64,000 nt of DNA, from contig OW799237.1 of NCBI GenBank assembly GCA_941918925.1, forward strand, positions 95,515,015-95,579,014, written 5' to 3'. Made by a program: the position numbers and the translations under genes. This document shows positions 21,211 to 34,508 of this stretch, in pieces. The notes below the pieces were generated by a model. The model saw only the letters and a list, made by a program, of their open reading frames with translations. It did no database searches and was not told the DNA's origin. Origin of the DNA: Phyto melanocephala. Its lineage: Eukaryota > Arthropoda > Insecta > Diptera > Rhinophoridae. Every line of letters starts with the position of its first letter. The stretch's first letter is position 1.

Positions 21211-23329
21211 TTGCGAGTAAAGCACATAAAATTTGTTATATACAACGACGATTTAATGCGGATGAAGAGTATGCATAAAACATTGTTTTTGTGTTGTATT
21301 TGCTGATAAAATGAGTTTAATATTTTTGTGTTACATATTTTGCCAAAAATTCGTTATGCCTTGTTAACCAAGCAACTCCCACTCCATGTTTCTTTTATTT
21401 TTCAGTTTTCATTTTTTTTTTTCGTTTTTGGCACCTTTTAAGCAATTTCTACTTTTGTTGTTGCTGTGTCAGCAACGGTATTATACTTTTTTAAACCAAA
21501 CCATTCTGTTGTTTACAAATTTTGATTCTTTTATACTTATTACCAAAAACAAAACCATGTATTTCTGTTCCCATGTATGTTTGTATTTTTTTTTTTGCTT
21601 AATTTTCTGATAACCGTCGGTTACTTGGTTGGCTGTCTACGTTCTCTGTTTCTTTTTACTTTTTTTCTTTTAAGTTTCTCTATACCTACTTCTTTTTGTT
21701 CAGACTGACCATGTTGTGTATGTTATTTTCATTTGTGTAGTGGCAGATAAGAAAAAAGATAATGCGCGCGCATTACATGCGATTAGGTGCCAGCATGAAG
21801 GATTTAGCCAACCATTATTAAGGAAATTTTTTTATACTTCAAGTATGGATATTTTTTTTCTTGCTACTTGGATTGGTTTTCCTATTGTACACTCAGAGTA
21901 TATATTTATTTACTTGGTTGAGTATATGGGCATATTATACAGCTAAGATTTGTATTGAGTATTTTTAAGTATTAAGAAGAGAATAAGATACTTTGTATTA
22001 ATCTTATATACATAAATATTTGTTTACTTAACAATAATGAACCAATCATTTCAAGTATGTATAGGTATGTAGATAGTAGTATTTAATGTAAGAATACATG
22101 TGTTTGTATATGTATTTACCTCGCATTGGAAATCATATTATTGTTTAATGGTTATTATACCAACAAGAATTATATTCCCAAACGGATAATTTTATATAGG
22201 TACGACACCATTTTGTAAATTTAATTTTAGTACAAACAAATATGCGATCAAGCTTTGGTTAAAAATATTTACCGGTAAAATTTGTATTTTATATTTCCTT
22301 AAATTACATTATTTCCGAGAAAATGTATATTTCTTATAGGTATACAATATACATATTTTGCTAATAGAACAATATTGCAGTAAAATTTTATATCACTGCT
22401 TGGTCATCTAAGAGCAACATAGTATGGTTCAATTCAATGAACCTCAATGATTTCAAGTAATTATTTTAATTTTAATTGAAGTAGGTATCTTCCAATTATC
22501 ATTATATAAATAAAAATAAACATTTAGTGAACTCGTACATTAATTTATTACCATATAATCATTATATCTTACGCTATAAATTGCTGAAAATTTGTAATGT
22601 AATTGAAAATTTGCTTAAGGGTATTTGGAAATTCTAAAATTACAACGCTGTTATTAATATAATTTTAGCTTGTGTCGCCATAAGCGTATATATGATATGA
22701 CCACAAAATTGTTTGACCCTTTTGTCTGCAACAACCTATCGGGGTATGGTTTTTAAGTTCAATTTATTATAGTTTTGCTATATGGCGCGATATCAACTTA
22801 AAGTTTTTAATATTGTTTTTTTGACATCTCAAAGGCAGAATTAAAAAAATTTTTTATAAACTCTATTAGTAAGCTTTGAACTATCCATTAATTTTTTTTG
22901 TAAACATAATAAATTTAAGATTTAATTTATTTAAATGTAAATTATATTATACAGTTCTAATTATTATTATTATTATTATTATTATTATTTTTATTATATT
23001 AATTGAAAAAAAAAATAAAATTTTTATTTATTTCACAACAATATTGTATATTAGTGGGAGCATTTAATTAAAATATTATAATTCGCAGGCTGTTGTGCAC
23101 AAAGTGACCTTTGGAATTTTTGCAACTGGTTTATGGGTTTGTTCATATGAGCTCAAACTTTGCTTTCATTGTAATTAGAAATCATTACTAGCTTTTCTTC
23201 GACCTTTAACCTCGTACTTATGATGAGATATAGAGATAAGCGGTAGCGATCTACTTTTTATTTTATTTATTGATTTTTTTAATTAATGAGTACATACATA
23301 CTTTCATTGTATCTAAATATAAAGATTAA
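21211..23329. other. AT-rich non-coding stretch with (ATT)n
   Basis: No gene was resolved. An (ATT)n microsatellite of about ten units lies at 22960-22989. Frames such as 21386-21610 and 22876-23067 (plus strand) are Phe/Leu/Ile-rich translations of T-rich DNA and are not supported as genes. Confidence 0.5.
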
Positions 23330-25031
23330 CGGCCGTATGTTAAAAAAATCCCTAATGTAGACTTAAACTAAATATTAGTTAATAAATATTTTAACCCTAA
23401 TAAATCTTTGTTAAAAAAACGTATGAGAAAACATAACTCTAACTCACGTATGTTTGAAGGAATTTTTAGTTTTGATACTGGCAATACCATTATTTTCTTT
23501 TGTCATTTAATAGTTAGCGATACACAAGAACGAATATAAATTCATTTGGGTAGTCGTTCATAACCAGATTTTATTTGGTTTATCATACAGTAACTTCCTT
23601 TTTTATACCCTTCACACAGTGAAAAAGGGTGTATATAGGTTTGTCATTCCGTGTGAAATTTCTACAATTTTCATTTCCGACCCCATAAAGTATATATTTT
23701 CTGAAAGCTTATGAATAGGGGAGTCGATTAAGCCCTGTCAGTCTGTCCGTCTGACCGTCTGTCCGTGTGTATGTTGAAATCAACTTTTTGAAGCCCCCCG
23801 ACATAGGTTAGACCCGGGTAAGGTATTAAAATATCAGAAATTTTCGGGAGTAGATCGGTATTGAAAATCAGAAACATCGGTACATAAACAACTGAGATAT
23901 GAGCAAAAACCCACGACCACCTCGATTTTTTTTCACAAAAACTACATTACAACAACAACATACATACATACAAACGTGTATACTGGTTAGAGAAAACGTG
24001 GCATCGAATCCCAACTGAACTGATTTTTTTTTTATTTTTTTTTTATTTTTTTTTATTTTTTTTTTATTTTTTATTTAATATATTATTTATATTTTTATCA
24101 TTATTTTTTTTTTAATTTTTTTTATTTTTTTTTTTATTTTTTTTTTGTTTTATATATGTATATTATATATATAATAATTTTTTTTTTTTAATTTTTTTTT
24201 AAATTTTTTAAAAAATTTTTTTTTTTTTTCGTTTTTTTAACATACATACGTGTACGTATTTCATATGGGATGAATGGTGATACAAGCAACTGTTATTGCA
24301 TGACTACACGTTGTGAAGAGTATATAAGATTCGGCATGGCCGAATATAGCACTCTTACTTGTTTGTATTAGCATTGAACAACTTATTTATTTTTTAATGG
24401 GTATATATAATTTGTTCTATATTTATTAAAAAATCAATAATAAAGAAGAATTAACAACACTTTTTTGTTAGGGATAAAATAGGTAATTGAATAACGAGTT
24501 TTTTTTATTTGTTTTGATTGTATGTACATCACTAAAAAGTTTTGTTTACATTTAATAATTTTTTGAGTATTTTGTGAAACTTATAAACAAATTTGTGAAA
24601 TTTTGATATTTTTTTTCAATTGGTCATCCGGAATGGAAAAAGCATCAATCCTCGGCTTACAAATTCGTGGACGATAATAATTTGATATTTGAATTAGATA
24701 TTCTAAATAAAACAAAACAATTAATTTTATCTTTCTCACTAAATTACAATTATTTTTACCAATTCTTCTAATTAAATTATATTTTTTTTGTTTGTATACA
24801 TTTTTTTACAAAATTTCACTTGATAAAAAAATGACAACAAACAGAAAGAAAAAATAAAAATCTCATTTTATAGTAGGTTTAAAGAAGGTATATTCCTACT
24901 TTAAAATATTTAAAGTTAATAAAGGTTTAATAAAGGTATGTTAAGCTAATAAACGTTTTCGCATATAACATTAAGGAATTTTGCTTAACAACGGTTTGTA
25001 AAGCTGCGCTAAGTTTTTTAACATACGGCCG
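23330..25031. mobile_element. Inverted-repeat element with TAA duplication, split by a family-B insertion
   Basis: The left end CGGCCGTATGTTAAAAAA and the exact inverse at the right (TTTTTTAACATACGGCCG, ending 25031) are flanked by TAA at 23327-23329 and 25032-25034. Looser inverted similarity continues inward (AATATTTTAA, TTAATAAA words). Removing the family-B copy at 23601-24363 leaves about 940 bp without coding capacity. The 3-bp TAA duplication and GGCCGTAT start resemble the 117-bp MITEs at 8297 and 44331, suggesting one PIF/Harbinger-like superfamily. Confidence 0.75.
23601..24363 (-). mobile_element. Family-B element, copy 2 (nested)
   Basis: In reverse orientation it runs from TTTTATACCCTTCACACAGT to CTCTTACTTGTT. 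Between lie ATTCCGTGTGAAATTTCTAC, the ACCCCATAAAGTATATAT block, CCGTCTGACCGTCTGTCCGT, TTTTTGAAGCCCCCCGAC, ACCACGACCACCTCG-like sequence, a B-box remnant GGCATCGAATCCC at 24000-24012, a 200-bp T-rich tract, and hairpin ATTCGGC-ATG-GCCGAAT at about 24329-24345. It is inserted inside the element at 23330-25031. No duplication of more than one or two T residues is visible at the boundaries. Confidence 0.88.
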
Positions 25032-25317
25032 TAATGAGTCAACTTCTCTTCAGCTGCTTAATTGTCTTTTGTTGTACCCAAAGTAGATAAATTATAGTCC
25101 AACACCAAAGTATAAACCATATCGTAATTTGCAAAAAATTTATCACATAAGATGTTTCGACAACTTCCCTTTATTTTAGCATGTAAAAGGACGTAGCAAC
25201 TAGAATAATTGCAGAAACGTTCATTTTCATAGTATATGTTGCAAATTATTTAACTAACCGACAAAACCTTTAAAAAAAGAGACAACCTTGGAACAAATTT
25301 ACTATCAAATAACACTA

Positions 25318-25742
25318 CCCAGCAAAATCTTTACTTACCTAGTAAGTTAGCAAGTAATATTAGAGATATACATAAACTAGTTATTTTTCGACCGAATAAC
25401 TACTTATTTTTGCTTGAGTTGTACCAGAAATCATGACCCTTGCTTCTAAATGAACTTACAAAAAGCAACCATATAAGTAGTTACCAATAAAGCTGAATTA
25501 TAGCTGGATATTTTTATATTGATGCGATACAAAAAAATATAAAAATTATAATATTGTGCATATTATAATATTTATAAAGTTAATTTAAAGTTCACTGTAT
25601 ATTTATAAAAAGTACGAAGGTCATAACCAATAAACCATTATTCAGTATTTTAAAACAATGACATTGGTAACGACCCCTCATTACTATGTAATGTATGAAA
25701 TAATGACAACCTATTACACAATTTCAAAAATATTTTGCTGGG
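25318..25742. mobile_element. CCCAGCAAAA-ended element, copy 1
   Basis: Terminal inverted repeats CCCAGCAAAAT (left) and ATTTTGCTGGG (right) enclose 425 bp of non-coding AT-rich sequence. No target-site duplication is evident here. A second element with the same termini is at 34529-34938, and a lone terminus (ACCCAGCAAAAAAC) is at about 63280. Confidence 0.6.
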
Positions 25743-25759
25743 TGCTTACCCCGCTATGA

Positions 25760-26136
25760 TGGTTGTATGTTTAATGTTTTGGTTGTAGACACAATGTTAA
25801 AAATAATAATAATATGTTTTACGTAACCATAATATAATATTTTTCTTCTTACCTAATATTTTTTGATTATTTTTATAACTAAATGATTATAAATACAATG
25901 TTTTTTTGATAAAGGCGTCATACTATACTAGTTTTAATAATATTTTTTGATCATATTATATTTGAAAACATACATATTAAATTTCGCATAAAAGTAAATA
26001 TTAAATAATAAAGTTTAAACAAACGTTTGGTCAACGTGTTCAAGGAAATGTTTAAAAATAAAATAAGTAAATCTGGTTATTGTGAATATGATATAACTGC
26101 CGTGATGATAATGTAACTACTTTTTTTTGTCGTATG
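25760..26136 (-). mobile_element. Divergent copy of the CACGCAAAGAAAAA MITE
   Basis: Ordered, diverged matches to the 33195 copy are visible: AAAGTTTAAACAAACGTTTG near 26015, TATGATATAACTGCCGTGATG near 26088, GTAACTAC, then TTTTTTTTGTCGTATGTA at the right end, corresponding to the usual TTTTTCTTTGCGTGTA. The left boundary is uncertain. Confidence 0.45.
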
Positions 26137-26288
26137 TATATTTACAATAAAATAATGAGAATCTCTTTATTTACTTATTATTTTTTAAGTCTAAAAAGTA
26201 AATATACACCTGCAAAAAATACGGTATAAATATTAATTCAATCGTTGTAGTTACCTGAGCGAAAACACTAAAAGCTATAGCATAAATC

Positions 26289-26484
26289 AAGGCACATTTA
26301 TTCATCAGGTAGTCTTGTTTCGCCTGCTGATTTTTTTTCTTCACTTGTTTTAAATTTCAGCTGTCAAAATCTATGGATAAAAAACAATATTATCTTCTCT
26401 CTCATTTATTTCAAATGTCAAACTTCATATATATAAAAAAAAATTCTTTCCGAACTGCAATTACCTGATGAATTAATATGCCTT
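26289..26484. mobile_element. 196-bp MITE (AAGGCA...CATCAGGTA family), copy 1
   Basis: Terminal inverted repeats AAGGCACATTTATTCATCAG (left) and the inverse of AAGGCATATTAATTCATCAG (right). The interior contains TTTCAGCTGTCAAAATC and TTTCAAATGTCAAACTTCAT, both conserved in the copy at 34509-35106. There is no coding capacity and no clear target duplication. Confidence 0.75.
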
Positions 26485-27291
26485 AAGAATAAATAAATAA
26501 AAATGTTATTTTTGAGAGATTCTAAAAATATCGAAAACAAATTGCTAGAATAGCCGTCAAGTTTATTATTCAATTTGTAAAATTGTTAGCAACAAATTGT
26601 TTTCAAGATGATAAATAATTTTGATGGTTAAGCAAAGCCTTAAATGCCAAATAAAATCAAAATTTTAGCTAAAGCAAGCCAAAGAGTTATGCAAATGCCG
26701 TATTTTAAAGAGCAACATTATCTCCTTTAACTAACATATGTCTATACTTTATCAATACGTGCATCTATGTTTCGAATGCTGTAATTTTAAATCAAAACTT
26801 TATATGCATATCAACTTATGTACATTGATTATTTACAGATTAAAATTCTTTTGGACGGGCGTTTTTCTTCCTACTTTACTCTAGAACAAACGTAAATATC
26901 TATGTATACAGCGAAAAGAATTCCTTATACACTTTTGCTCTCATTCTCAGTTTTGTAGATTTCAAAAAATTTATTAATTAAATCCATATTCTTTCCCCCT
27001 TACGAAAGCGCCAAATACTCCAACAAAAATTGTTCTCTCTTAAACAAAAACAACACGGAAATTAATGTAGAAGTAAAAAAACATTTATATTAAAATATAA
27101 AACTCATACTCTAAATACGAGAGGTTTAGTGCGCTGTAGCCGTTTTTGTATTGGCGCAGATTATCACACAAGTTTATTTTTAACATTATCCCACCTCCTA
27201 CTGCAGTCGTACAAACACACAATCACAGTGTTTACTAAAGGCAAGCAGCTATAGCAACAATAATAACAACAACAAAACGTGTTGCTACAAT
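26485..27291. other. AT-rich non-coding stretch
   Basis: No repeat family or gene was recognised. Short CAACAACAATAATAACAAC simple sequence directly precedes the family-A element at 27292. Confidence 0.5.
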
Positions 27292-29722
27292 AACAAGTAA
27301 GAGCATTATATTCGGCTGTGCCGAATCTTTTATACCCACCACCAATTTTGTGTACATTTAAAGCACAATATTTTTTATTTTGTTAATCATTATGGAATAA
27401 TCTCTTTATAATAAAATATGTATCACTTTCTTTGTAGAGGGTGGTTAAACTTTAAGGGCCCATGTTGAAGGTGAACTACACCTAGTCTTTAAGTTTGTTT
27501 TCTGCATTTCACTTGACATTTCTCAATCTCAAACTTACTCATTTTGATCCGTGGAAAGATACGCAAATGAGCAACGCTTTAAAGTTATTCAGGTTTTTTT
27601 ATAAAAATGGGCGTTCAAATCAAAATGCATTTTGTGCACTTCGTAATTCTTTTGATAAACATAATCGTTCAAATTCGTCCACAATCGGGAGAATTGTAAA
27701 AAATATTTAAATTTCTGCAAAACAGGTCTGTATAAAATGTTAGAAAATCTGTGAATGCCTTCTTAGTTCGTTGAATGGGAACTATTGCTGTTTTTTGCGA
27801 TAGTGTGGCAAAAGAGCAGTCAACCTCGACTCATCATCATGCCCAATAATTGAGCATCAACATTGTCATTGAAAATTTGGACCATCAGATAGAGGAGTGG
27901 CGCCAAGGATGGGGGGGGCCATTTGGCCGATATTTTGTTAAATACATACTTGAACCATACAAATATTATCATTATAAAAAGAAATAATAATATCCTAAAT
28001 AATTTGTGTTTTATTTAAATACAACATCGGTCCTTAAATGAAATGAAATTCAATGAAAGTGTGTTAAAGTAGCTGTGTCAATAAAGTTTCTACTAATAAA
28101 TACAACTTAAATATTTCAATATAGCCCTTTATTTTCCCAAAAACTTTGTCAATAGAGAAATTACATGAATTTAAGGTAAGCCGTTGTATGGGAGGTAGGC
28201 GTTAAAGTGGCCGTGTCACCTAAACTTTTTGGCACAACAATAACATTGATTAGAAGGATATACACAGCAAATTTGATCATCATACCTCTAATTTTGGCGG
28301 TTTTATGAGCTTTTAAATTTCATTAACGGTAGATTACGTGAAAAGTGGGCGTTATAGTAGGCGTGTCAAAGTTGTTTTGGCGAATGAGTACAACTTAGGT
28401 GTTTCAATATAGCCCTTTATTAATCCAAAATCATTATTAATAGAGAAATTAGAGGAATTTTGAGTAAAACGTTATATGGGAGGTGGGCGTAAAAGTGGGC
28501 GTGGCAACTCAATTTTCTAGCACAGTAATGACATTGCCTAGGGGGATATACGTAGCAAATTTTATCATCATACCTCTTATTTTGGCGGTTTTATGAGCTT
28601 TTAAATTTCATTAACGGTATATAACGTGAAAAGTGGGCGTTATAGTAGGCGTGTCAAAGTTATTTTTGCGAATGAGTACAACTTAGGTGTTTCAATACAG
28701 TCCTTTATTATTCCAAAATCTTTATTAATAGAGGAATTATATGAATTTTAAGTAAAACGTTATATGGGAGGTGGGCGTAAAAGTGGGCGTGGCGCCTTAA
28801 TTTTCTGGCGCAGTAATGACATTGCCTAAAAGGATATACGTAGCGAATTTGATCATCATACCTCTAATTTTGGCGGTTTTATGAGCTTTTAAATTTCATT
28901 AACGGTATATAACGTGAAAAGTGGGCGTTATAGTGGGCGTGTCAAAGTTATATTTTCGAATGAGTACAACTGAGATGTTTCAATATAGCCCTTTATTATT
29001 CCAAAATCTACATAAATTGAGAAATTATATGAATTTTGGGTAAAACGTTATATGGGAGGTGGGCGTAAAAGTGGGCGTGGCATATTGATTTTCCGTTACA
29101 AAAAAGCGTCTCACCAATAAGCAAAGTGTGCAAAATTTCAGAGTCGTATATCCAATTTTGTTGCTTTTATGACGTTTTTGTTTTTACATATACCGAAAAA
29201 TACACTGTGCGGTATAAATTTTCGTACATTTTGATCGATAACTCCTCTCCTAATGCATAGATTTAGATAATTTTCGGGGAAAAATATTGTTTTTACTCAG
29301 GAAATATATATTCGAAGTTTCATGAGTCTACGTTAATGCGTTTGGACACAATTCCATTTTATTCGATGTTTGAAGGACACGGTTTTTTCGACCTACTCTT
29401 GCTTTTCGAGCTATAACTCTCTTCCTAATATTCCGATTTACCCCATTTTCAATACCAAACAAACCTTGTCTATAAGAAAGATTCTGGCAAAATTTGAGCC
29501 CCCTAGCTTTTTCGGTGCGACCTCTATCGTGCTTTCAACAGACGGACAGACGGACAGACGGACAGACGGACAGACGGACGGACATAGCTAGATCGTCATA
29601 AAATCAAACCCTGATTCAGAATATATATACTTTATGGGGTCTAAAATGGATATTTCGATGTGTTACAAACGGAATTACAAAATGAATATACCCCCACCAT
29701 TTTTTTGGTGGCGGGTATAAAA
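27292..29722 (+). mobile_element. Family-A element, copy 1 (four internal units)
   Basis: Left end AACAAGTAAGAGCATTATA with hairpin ATTCGGC-TGT-GCCGAAT, then TTTTATACCCACCACCA. About 740 bp of non-coding sequence follow, then four tandem units of about 288 bp, each with AAAGTGGGCGTTATAGTAGG and GGGAGGTGGGCG motifs (units begin near 28059, 28346, 28635, 28922). Then come about 500 bp, (GACGGACA)n at 29541-29582, TATATACTTTATGGGGTC, and a terminal hairpin CCACCATTTTTTTGGTGG with GGGTATAAAA. The inverted TTTTATACCCRCCACCA motif is present near both ends. The open frames inside it (for example 27495-27710) are not conserved as frames between copies and are not genes. Confidence 0.9.
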
Positions 29723-30469
29723 ACTTATCACATGGCAGACTTAAAAACGTGTTAATACACACACACAGATACATGTATTGTCAGCATATCACATGCAGTT
29801 AACAAACACACTGACACACATTCGTATACTCCCGTGAGAGAGAGTTTGTTTACTACTTGCTTAACGGTGCTTAAAAAGCGCCAGAGTGAGATAAACCCAC
29901 ACAGAGATAAAAAAGCACCGGAAAGTATACAAACTCACATATAAATAAACAAAATAAAACGAATAAAAATAAAAAAAAAATCAAGTGTAATGTTAAGACA
30001 ACAACAATAAAAAAAAACATTTATAAAAACCTGCTTTACTTTAGCTCCGCCTTTGCTTGTTTTTGATTGGTTTAAAGATTTCTGCTGTATTATATTTATA
30101 TTCATTCTACTACATTTGTATTATTGCAGTGTTAAACTTAAACACGATGTTTTTTGTTGGTATTTGGTAGGATACCAAGGTTTATGCACATACCCATGTA
30201 TTGTATACTCAAGTGTGGGGTAGAGTTTATCTCATTGTATGTATCTATATAAAGTATACGTAATATAAAATTGGTTTATAGCAAGGATGGATGCAAAAAG
30301 CAAATTTGTACCAAAGTAAAAATATAGAGGATTTTGTACTTTTTGATACCAATTTGATATTCTTGGCTTTGGTAATGTAAAATGATTTTGCTAAGAAATA
30401 ATAGGTATTTCGTTAGATTAATTTTATTGCTGTATGTACGTTTTTTTAAGCCGATACATCTATTAAAAA
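29723..30469. other. AT-rich spacer between two family-A copies
   Basis: Contains CA-rich words (ACACACACACAGATACATG near 29758) but no gene or recognised transposon. Confidence 0.55.
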
Positions 30470-32978
30470 AACAAGTAAGAGCACTATATTCGGCTGTGCC
30501 GAATCTTTTATACCCACCACCAATTTTGTGTACATTTAAAGCACAATATTTATTATTTTGTTACTCATTATGGAATAATCTTTTTATAATAAAATATGTA
30601 TCACTTTCTTTGTAGAGGGTGGTTAAATTTTAAGGGCCCATGTTGAAGGTGAACTACAGCTAGTCTTTAAATTAGTTTTCTGCATTTCATTTTACATTTC
30701 TCAATCTCAAACTTACTCAATTTGATCCGTGGAAAGATACGCAAATGAGCAACGCTTTAAAGTTATTTAGATTTTTTATGAAAATGGGCGTTCAAATCAA
30801 AATGCATTTTGTGCACTTCGTAATTCTTTTGATCAACATAATCATTCAAATTCATCCACAATCGGGAAAATTTTAAAAAAATATTTAAATTTCTGCAAAA
30901 CGGGTCTGTATAAAATGTTAGAAAATCTGTGAATGCCTTCTTAGTTCGTTGAATGGGAACCATTGCTGTTTTTTGCGATAGTGTGGCAAAAGAGCAGTCA
31001 ACCTCGACTCATCATCGTGCCAACAATTGAGCATCAACATTGTCATTGAAAATTTGGACCATCAGATAGAGGAGTGGCACCAAGGATGGAGGGGCCATTT
31101 GGCCGATATTTTGTCAAATACATAACTGAACCATACAAATTATATCATTATAAAAATAAATGATAGTAATTTCCTAAATAATTTGTGTTTGATATAAATT
31201 CAACATCGGTCCTTAAAATTTAACCACCCTTTATAACTTCGATATGCTACTAAAATGCTTTTGTAAATGTAGTTTTTCAATGAAAGTGGGCGTTAAAGTA
31301 GGCGTGTCAATAAAGTTTGTGCTAATAAATACAACTAAGATATTTCAATATAGTTCTTTATTTTCCCAAAAACTTTGTCAATAGAGAAATTACATGAATT
31401 TAAGAAAACCCGTTATATGGGAGGTAGGCGTTATAGTGGGCGTGTCACCTAAACTTTTTGGCACAACAACTACATTGACTAGAAGGATATATGTAGTAAA
31501 TTTCCTCATCATACCTCTAATTTTGTCGGTTTTATGAGCTTTAACATTTCATTAACGGTAGATAACGTGAAAAGTGGGCGTTATAGTAGGCGTGTCAAAG
31601 TTATTTTTACTCATGAGTACATTTTAGATGTTTCAATATAGCCTTTTATTATTCCAAAATCTTTTTTAATAGAGAAATTATATGAATTTTAGGTAAAGCG
31701 TTATATGGTAGGTGGGCGTAAAAGTGGGCGTGGCACCTTAATTTTTTTGTACAATAATGACACTGCCTAGGGGGATATACGTAGCAAATTTGATCATCAT
31801 ACATCAAATTTTGGCGGTTTTATGAGCTTTGAAATTTCATTAGATAACGTGAAAAGTGGGCGTTATAGTAGGCGTGTCAAGGTTATTTTTGCGAATGAGT
31901 ACATTTTAGATGTTTCAATATAGCCTTTTATTATTCCAAAATCTTTTTTAATAGAGAAATTATATGAACTTTAGGTAAAACGTTATATGGGAGGTGGGCG
32001 TAAAAGTGGGCGTGGCATCTTAATTTTTTGGCACAATAATGACATTGCCTAGGGGGATATACGTAGCAAATTTGATCATCATACCTCTAATTTCGGCGGT
32101 TTTATGAGCTTTTAAATTTCATTAACGGTATATAACGTGAAAAGTGGGCGTTATAGTAGGCGTGTCAAAGTTATTTCTGCGAATGAGTACATTTTAGATG
32201 TTTCAATATAGCCTTTTATTATTCCAAAATCTTTATTAATAGAGAAATTATATGAATTTTAGGTAAAACGTTATATGGGAGGTGGGCGTAAAAGTGGGCG
32301 TGGCACATTGATTTTCCGTTAAAAAAAAGCCTCTCACCAAAAAGCAAATTTTGCAAAATTTCAGAGTCGTACATCCAATTTTGTTGCTTTTATGACGTTT
32401 TTGTTTTTAAATATACCGAAAAATACACTGTGCGGTATAAATTTTCGTACATTTTGATCGATAACTCCTTTACTAATGATTAGATTTAGGTAATTTTTGG
32501 TGAGAAATATTGTTTTGACTCGAGAAATATATATTCGAAGTTTCATGACTCTACGTTAATCCGTATGGACACAATACCATTTTATTCGATGTTCGTAGGA
32601 CACGGTTTTTTCGACCTACTCTTGCATTCCGAGCTATAACTCACTTCCTAATATTCCGATATAGCCCATTTTCAATACCAAACAAACCTTGTCTATAAGA
32701 AAGATTCTGGCAAAATTTGAGCCTCCTAGCTTTTTCGGTGCGACCTCTATCGTGCTTTCAACAGACGGACAGACGGACAGACGGACAGACGGACAGACGG
32801 ACAGACGGACAGACGGACAGACGGACAGACGGACGGACATAGCTAGATCGTCATCAAATCAAACCCTGATTCAGAATATATATACTTTATGGGGTCTAAA
32901 ATGGATATTTCGATGTGTTACAAACGGAATGACAAAATGAATATACCCCCACCATTTTTTTGGTGGCGGGTATAAAAA
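30470..32978 (+). mobile_element. Family-A element, copy 2 (young)
   Basis: Same layout as copy 1, with four internal units (near 31288, 31575, 31856, 32144). The unit at 31856 has lost the AACGGTAT segment. The microsatellite is expanded to about nine GACGGACA units (32762-32835). Over its length it is almost base-for-base the inverse of the copies at 40053 and 50271, apart from microsatellite length and single-base or homopolymer differences. This implies very recent movement or gene conversion. Confidence 0.93.
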
Positions 32979-33194
32979 CATAATTCTATTACGATGTTAA
33001 TCACTGCACCGATTTCACTTTGTTTTTATTTTTGTCATATTCCTACTTAGGTTTTTGCGGAAAGTCAAATCGACTTTACACTTATTTGTAATCTTTTTAA
33101 AATCAATATTCAAAATTTGTGTTGGCTATTATAAAAGACTTGCGTAGTTAAGCTAAAAATGAGCTGAAAAGAATACTGGACATGACACCTTCTA

Positions 33195-33790
33195 CACGCA
33201 AAGAAAAAATATGTTTGTGGTAACCATAAAAATGTTTAAAATAATAATGGTTACCAGTTATCATTATTATGTTTAATATAAGCATCATTCAATAATCATA
33301 TATATATATTTAATTGCAATTTTTATACCAATATTTTTTTACATTTTCTCGGTTATTTTTAAATTTTCTTTAATTTTTCAAAATTTTTTGTCCTTTTTTG
33401 ACATCTCAAACTTTTAAAATAATAAAAATTTATTCAGCAAGAAGAAGAACAATTGAAATCAAATTATTATTAAAAAGAAATCATAACTTGATTAATTTGT
33501 CTCTCATATTATTTAATAATTATTTTTAATTTTTAATGCTTTTGAATATAATGTTATTTTTGTCAAATTAATTTTTTTAAATCATACTACTTTTAAATGA
33601 TAACCATTTTGAAATTTTTACGAAAAATAAACATTAAATGATACAATTCAAACAAATGCTTGATTATCGTGACAAAATATATGATGAAATGAAGCAAAAA
33701 TAACTATTAGTTGTTTTCGACAACCAAACATTGTTTTAGAAAAAATAATATGACCGTCGTCATGGCGTAACCATGGTTTTTCTTTGCGTG
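33195..33790. mobile_element. Tc1/mariner-like MITE (CACGCAAAGAAAAA ends), complete copy
   Basis: Terminal inverted repeats CACGCAAAGAAAAA (left) and TTTTTCTTTGCGTG (right) flanked by TA on each side. The interior is 596 bp, AT-rich and non-coding. It contains GACATCTCAAACTTTTAAAA and GCAAGAAGAAGAACAATTGA, both found inverted in the 49340 copy. The TA flanks and A-rich termini fit non-autonomous Tc1/mariner elements. Confidence 0.85.
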
Positions 33791-34508
33791 TATATAAAGG
33801 AAATACATTTTATAGAATATCTAGAAAAGCTTAACATATAGGTCTTTAAAATGTGTTTGCATTACCTTTATCTCATTTTTCTTATCACAGACAAGATCAA
33901 TTCGATTGGAATAGGGGAAATGACACTAAAAATGCAAAAAAAAAAAAATGTGTTTAATCCTGTTATTACATTTAAATAAAAATTTTACAACTTATACAAA
34001 AAACTTGTCGGATCGGTTGCGGGGGCGTAACATCTCCTATACAATGAAAATAAATTGAATTTTATACCTGCAATGCTACATTAAGTAGTTATGCCCTTTT
34101 AAGTACGTCATTATCTGTAAACTGAAATTACTTTTTTAGGAAAAAACTCGATAAGGTCCGATCATGGAGGCCCTCAAAAAACACATTGAGAACTGAAAGT
34201 GTTAGGAATCGAGGAAGGGGAAGTAATACCGTCACACGTAAAATAAATCTCCTAATGAAAACAATATAAAAACTGTAGACGCCAGCTAAGCAATAGGTTT
34301 AAAATATCTCATTTCTTTAAATATATTTAGCTAATTCACAAGGTCTACTAAGTGTAATATTGTCACAATGTTAATGTTTTTAAAAATAAATCGTTTTCAA
34401 TCATTTTAAAATTTTTGAAATTATTACCTTATGACAATACAATACTTATGATACCCTTGTGAATTATACAACTGTAAAAAATTTATGTAAAATTTTATAT
34501 ACGATGAC
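33791..34508. other. Non-coding stretch
   Basis: No gene or known repeat was resolved. One somewhat GC-richer patch lies at about 34000-34210. Confidence 0.45.

Noticed and set aside
26240..26285. Possible minus-strand donor CAG|GTAACT
   Set aside because: It lies next to a MITE end in AT-rich DNA with no open frame of convincing composition.
27495..27710. Frame beginning MFSAFHLTFLNLKLT, similar to 35906-36109
   Set aside because: Shared only because both lie in family-A elements. The two diverge by frameshift after about 35 residues, as expected for non-coding sequence.
29541..29582. CRISPR-like array in the regular 8-bp repeats
   Set aside because: It is a simple (GACGGACA)n microsatellite without spacers, in a eukaryotic mobile element.
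30763..30963. A 66-residue frame present identically in three places (30763 minus, 42034 plus, 52253 plus)
   Set aside because: Identity comes from the near-identical family-A copies. In diverged copies 1, 3 and 6 the same region does not keep this frame open, so there is no sign of selection for a protein.
32634..32840. Frames with repeated RLSVCPSV or QTDRRTDG peptides (also 38219, 40090, 50308)
   Set aside because: These are translations of the (GACGGACA)n microsatellite inside family-A elements.
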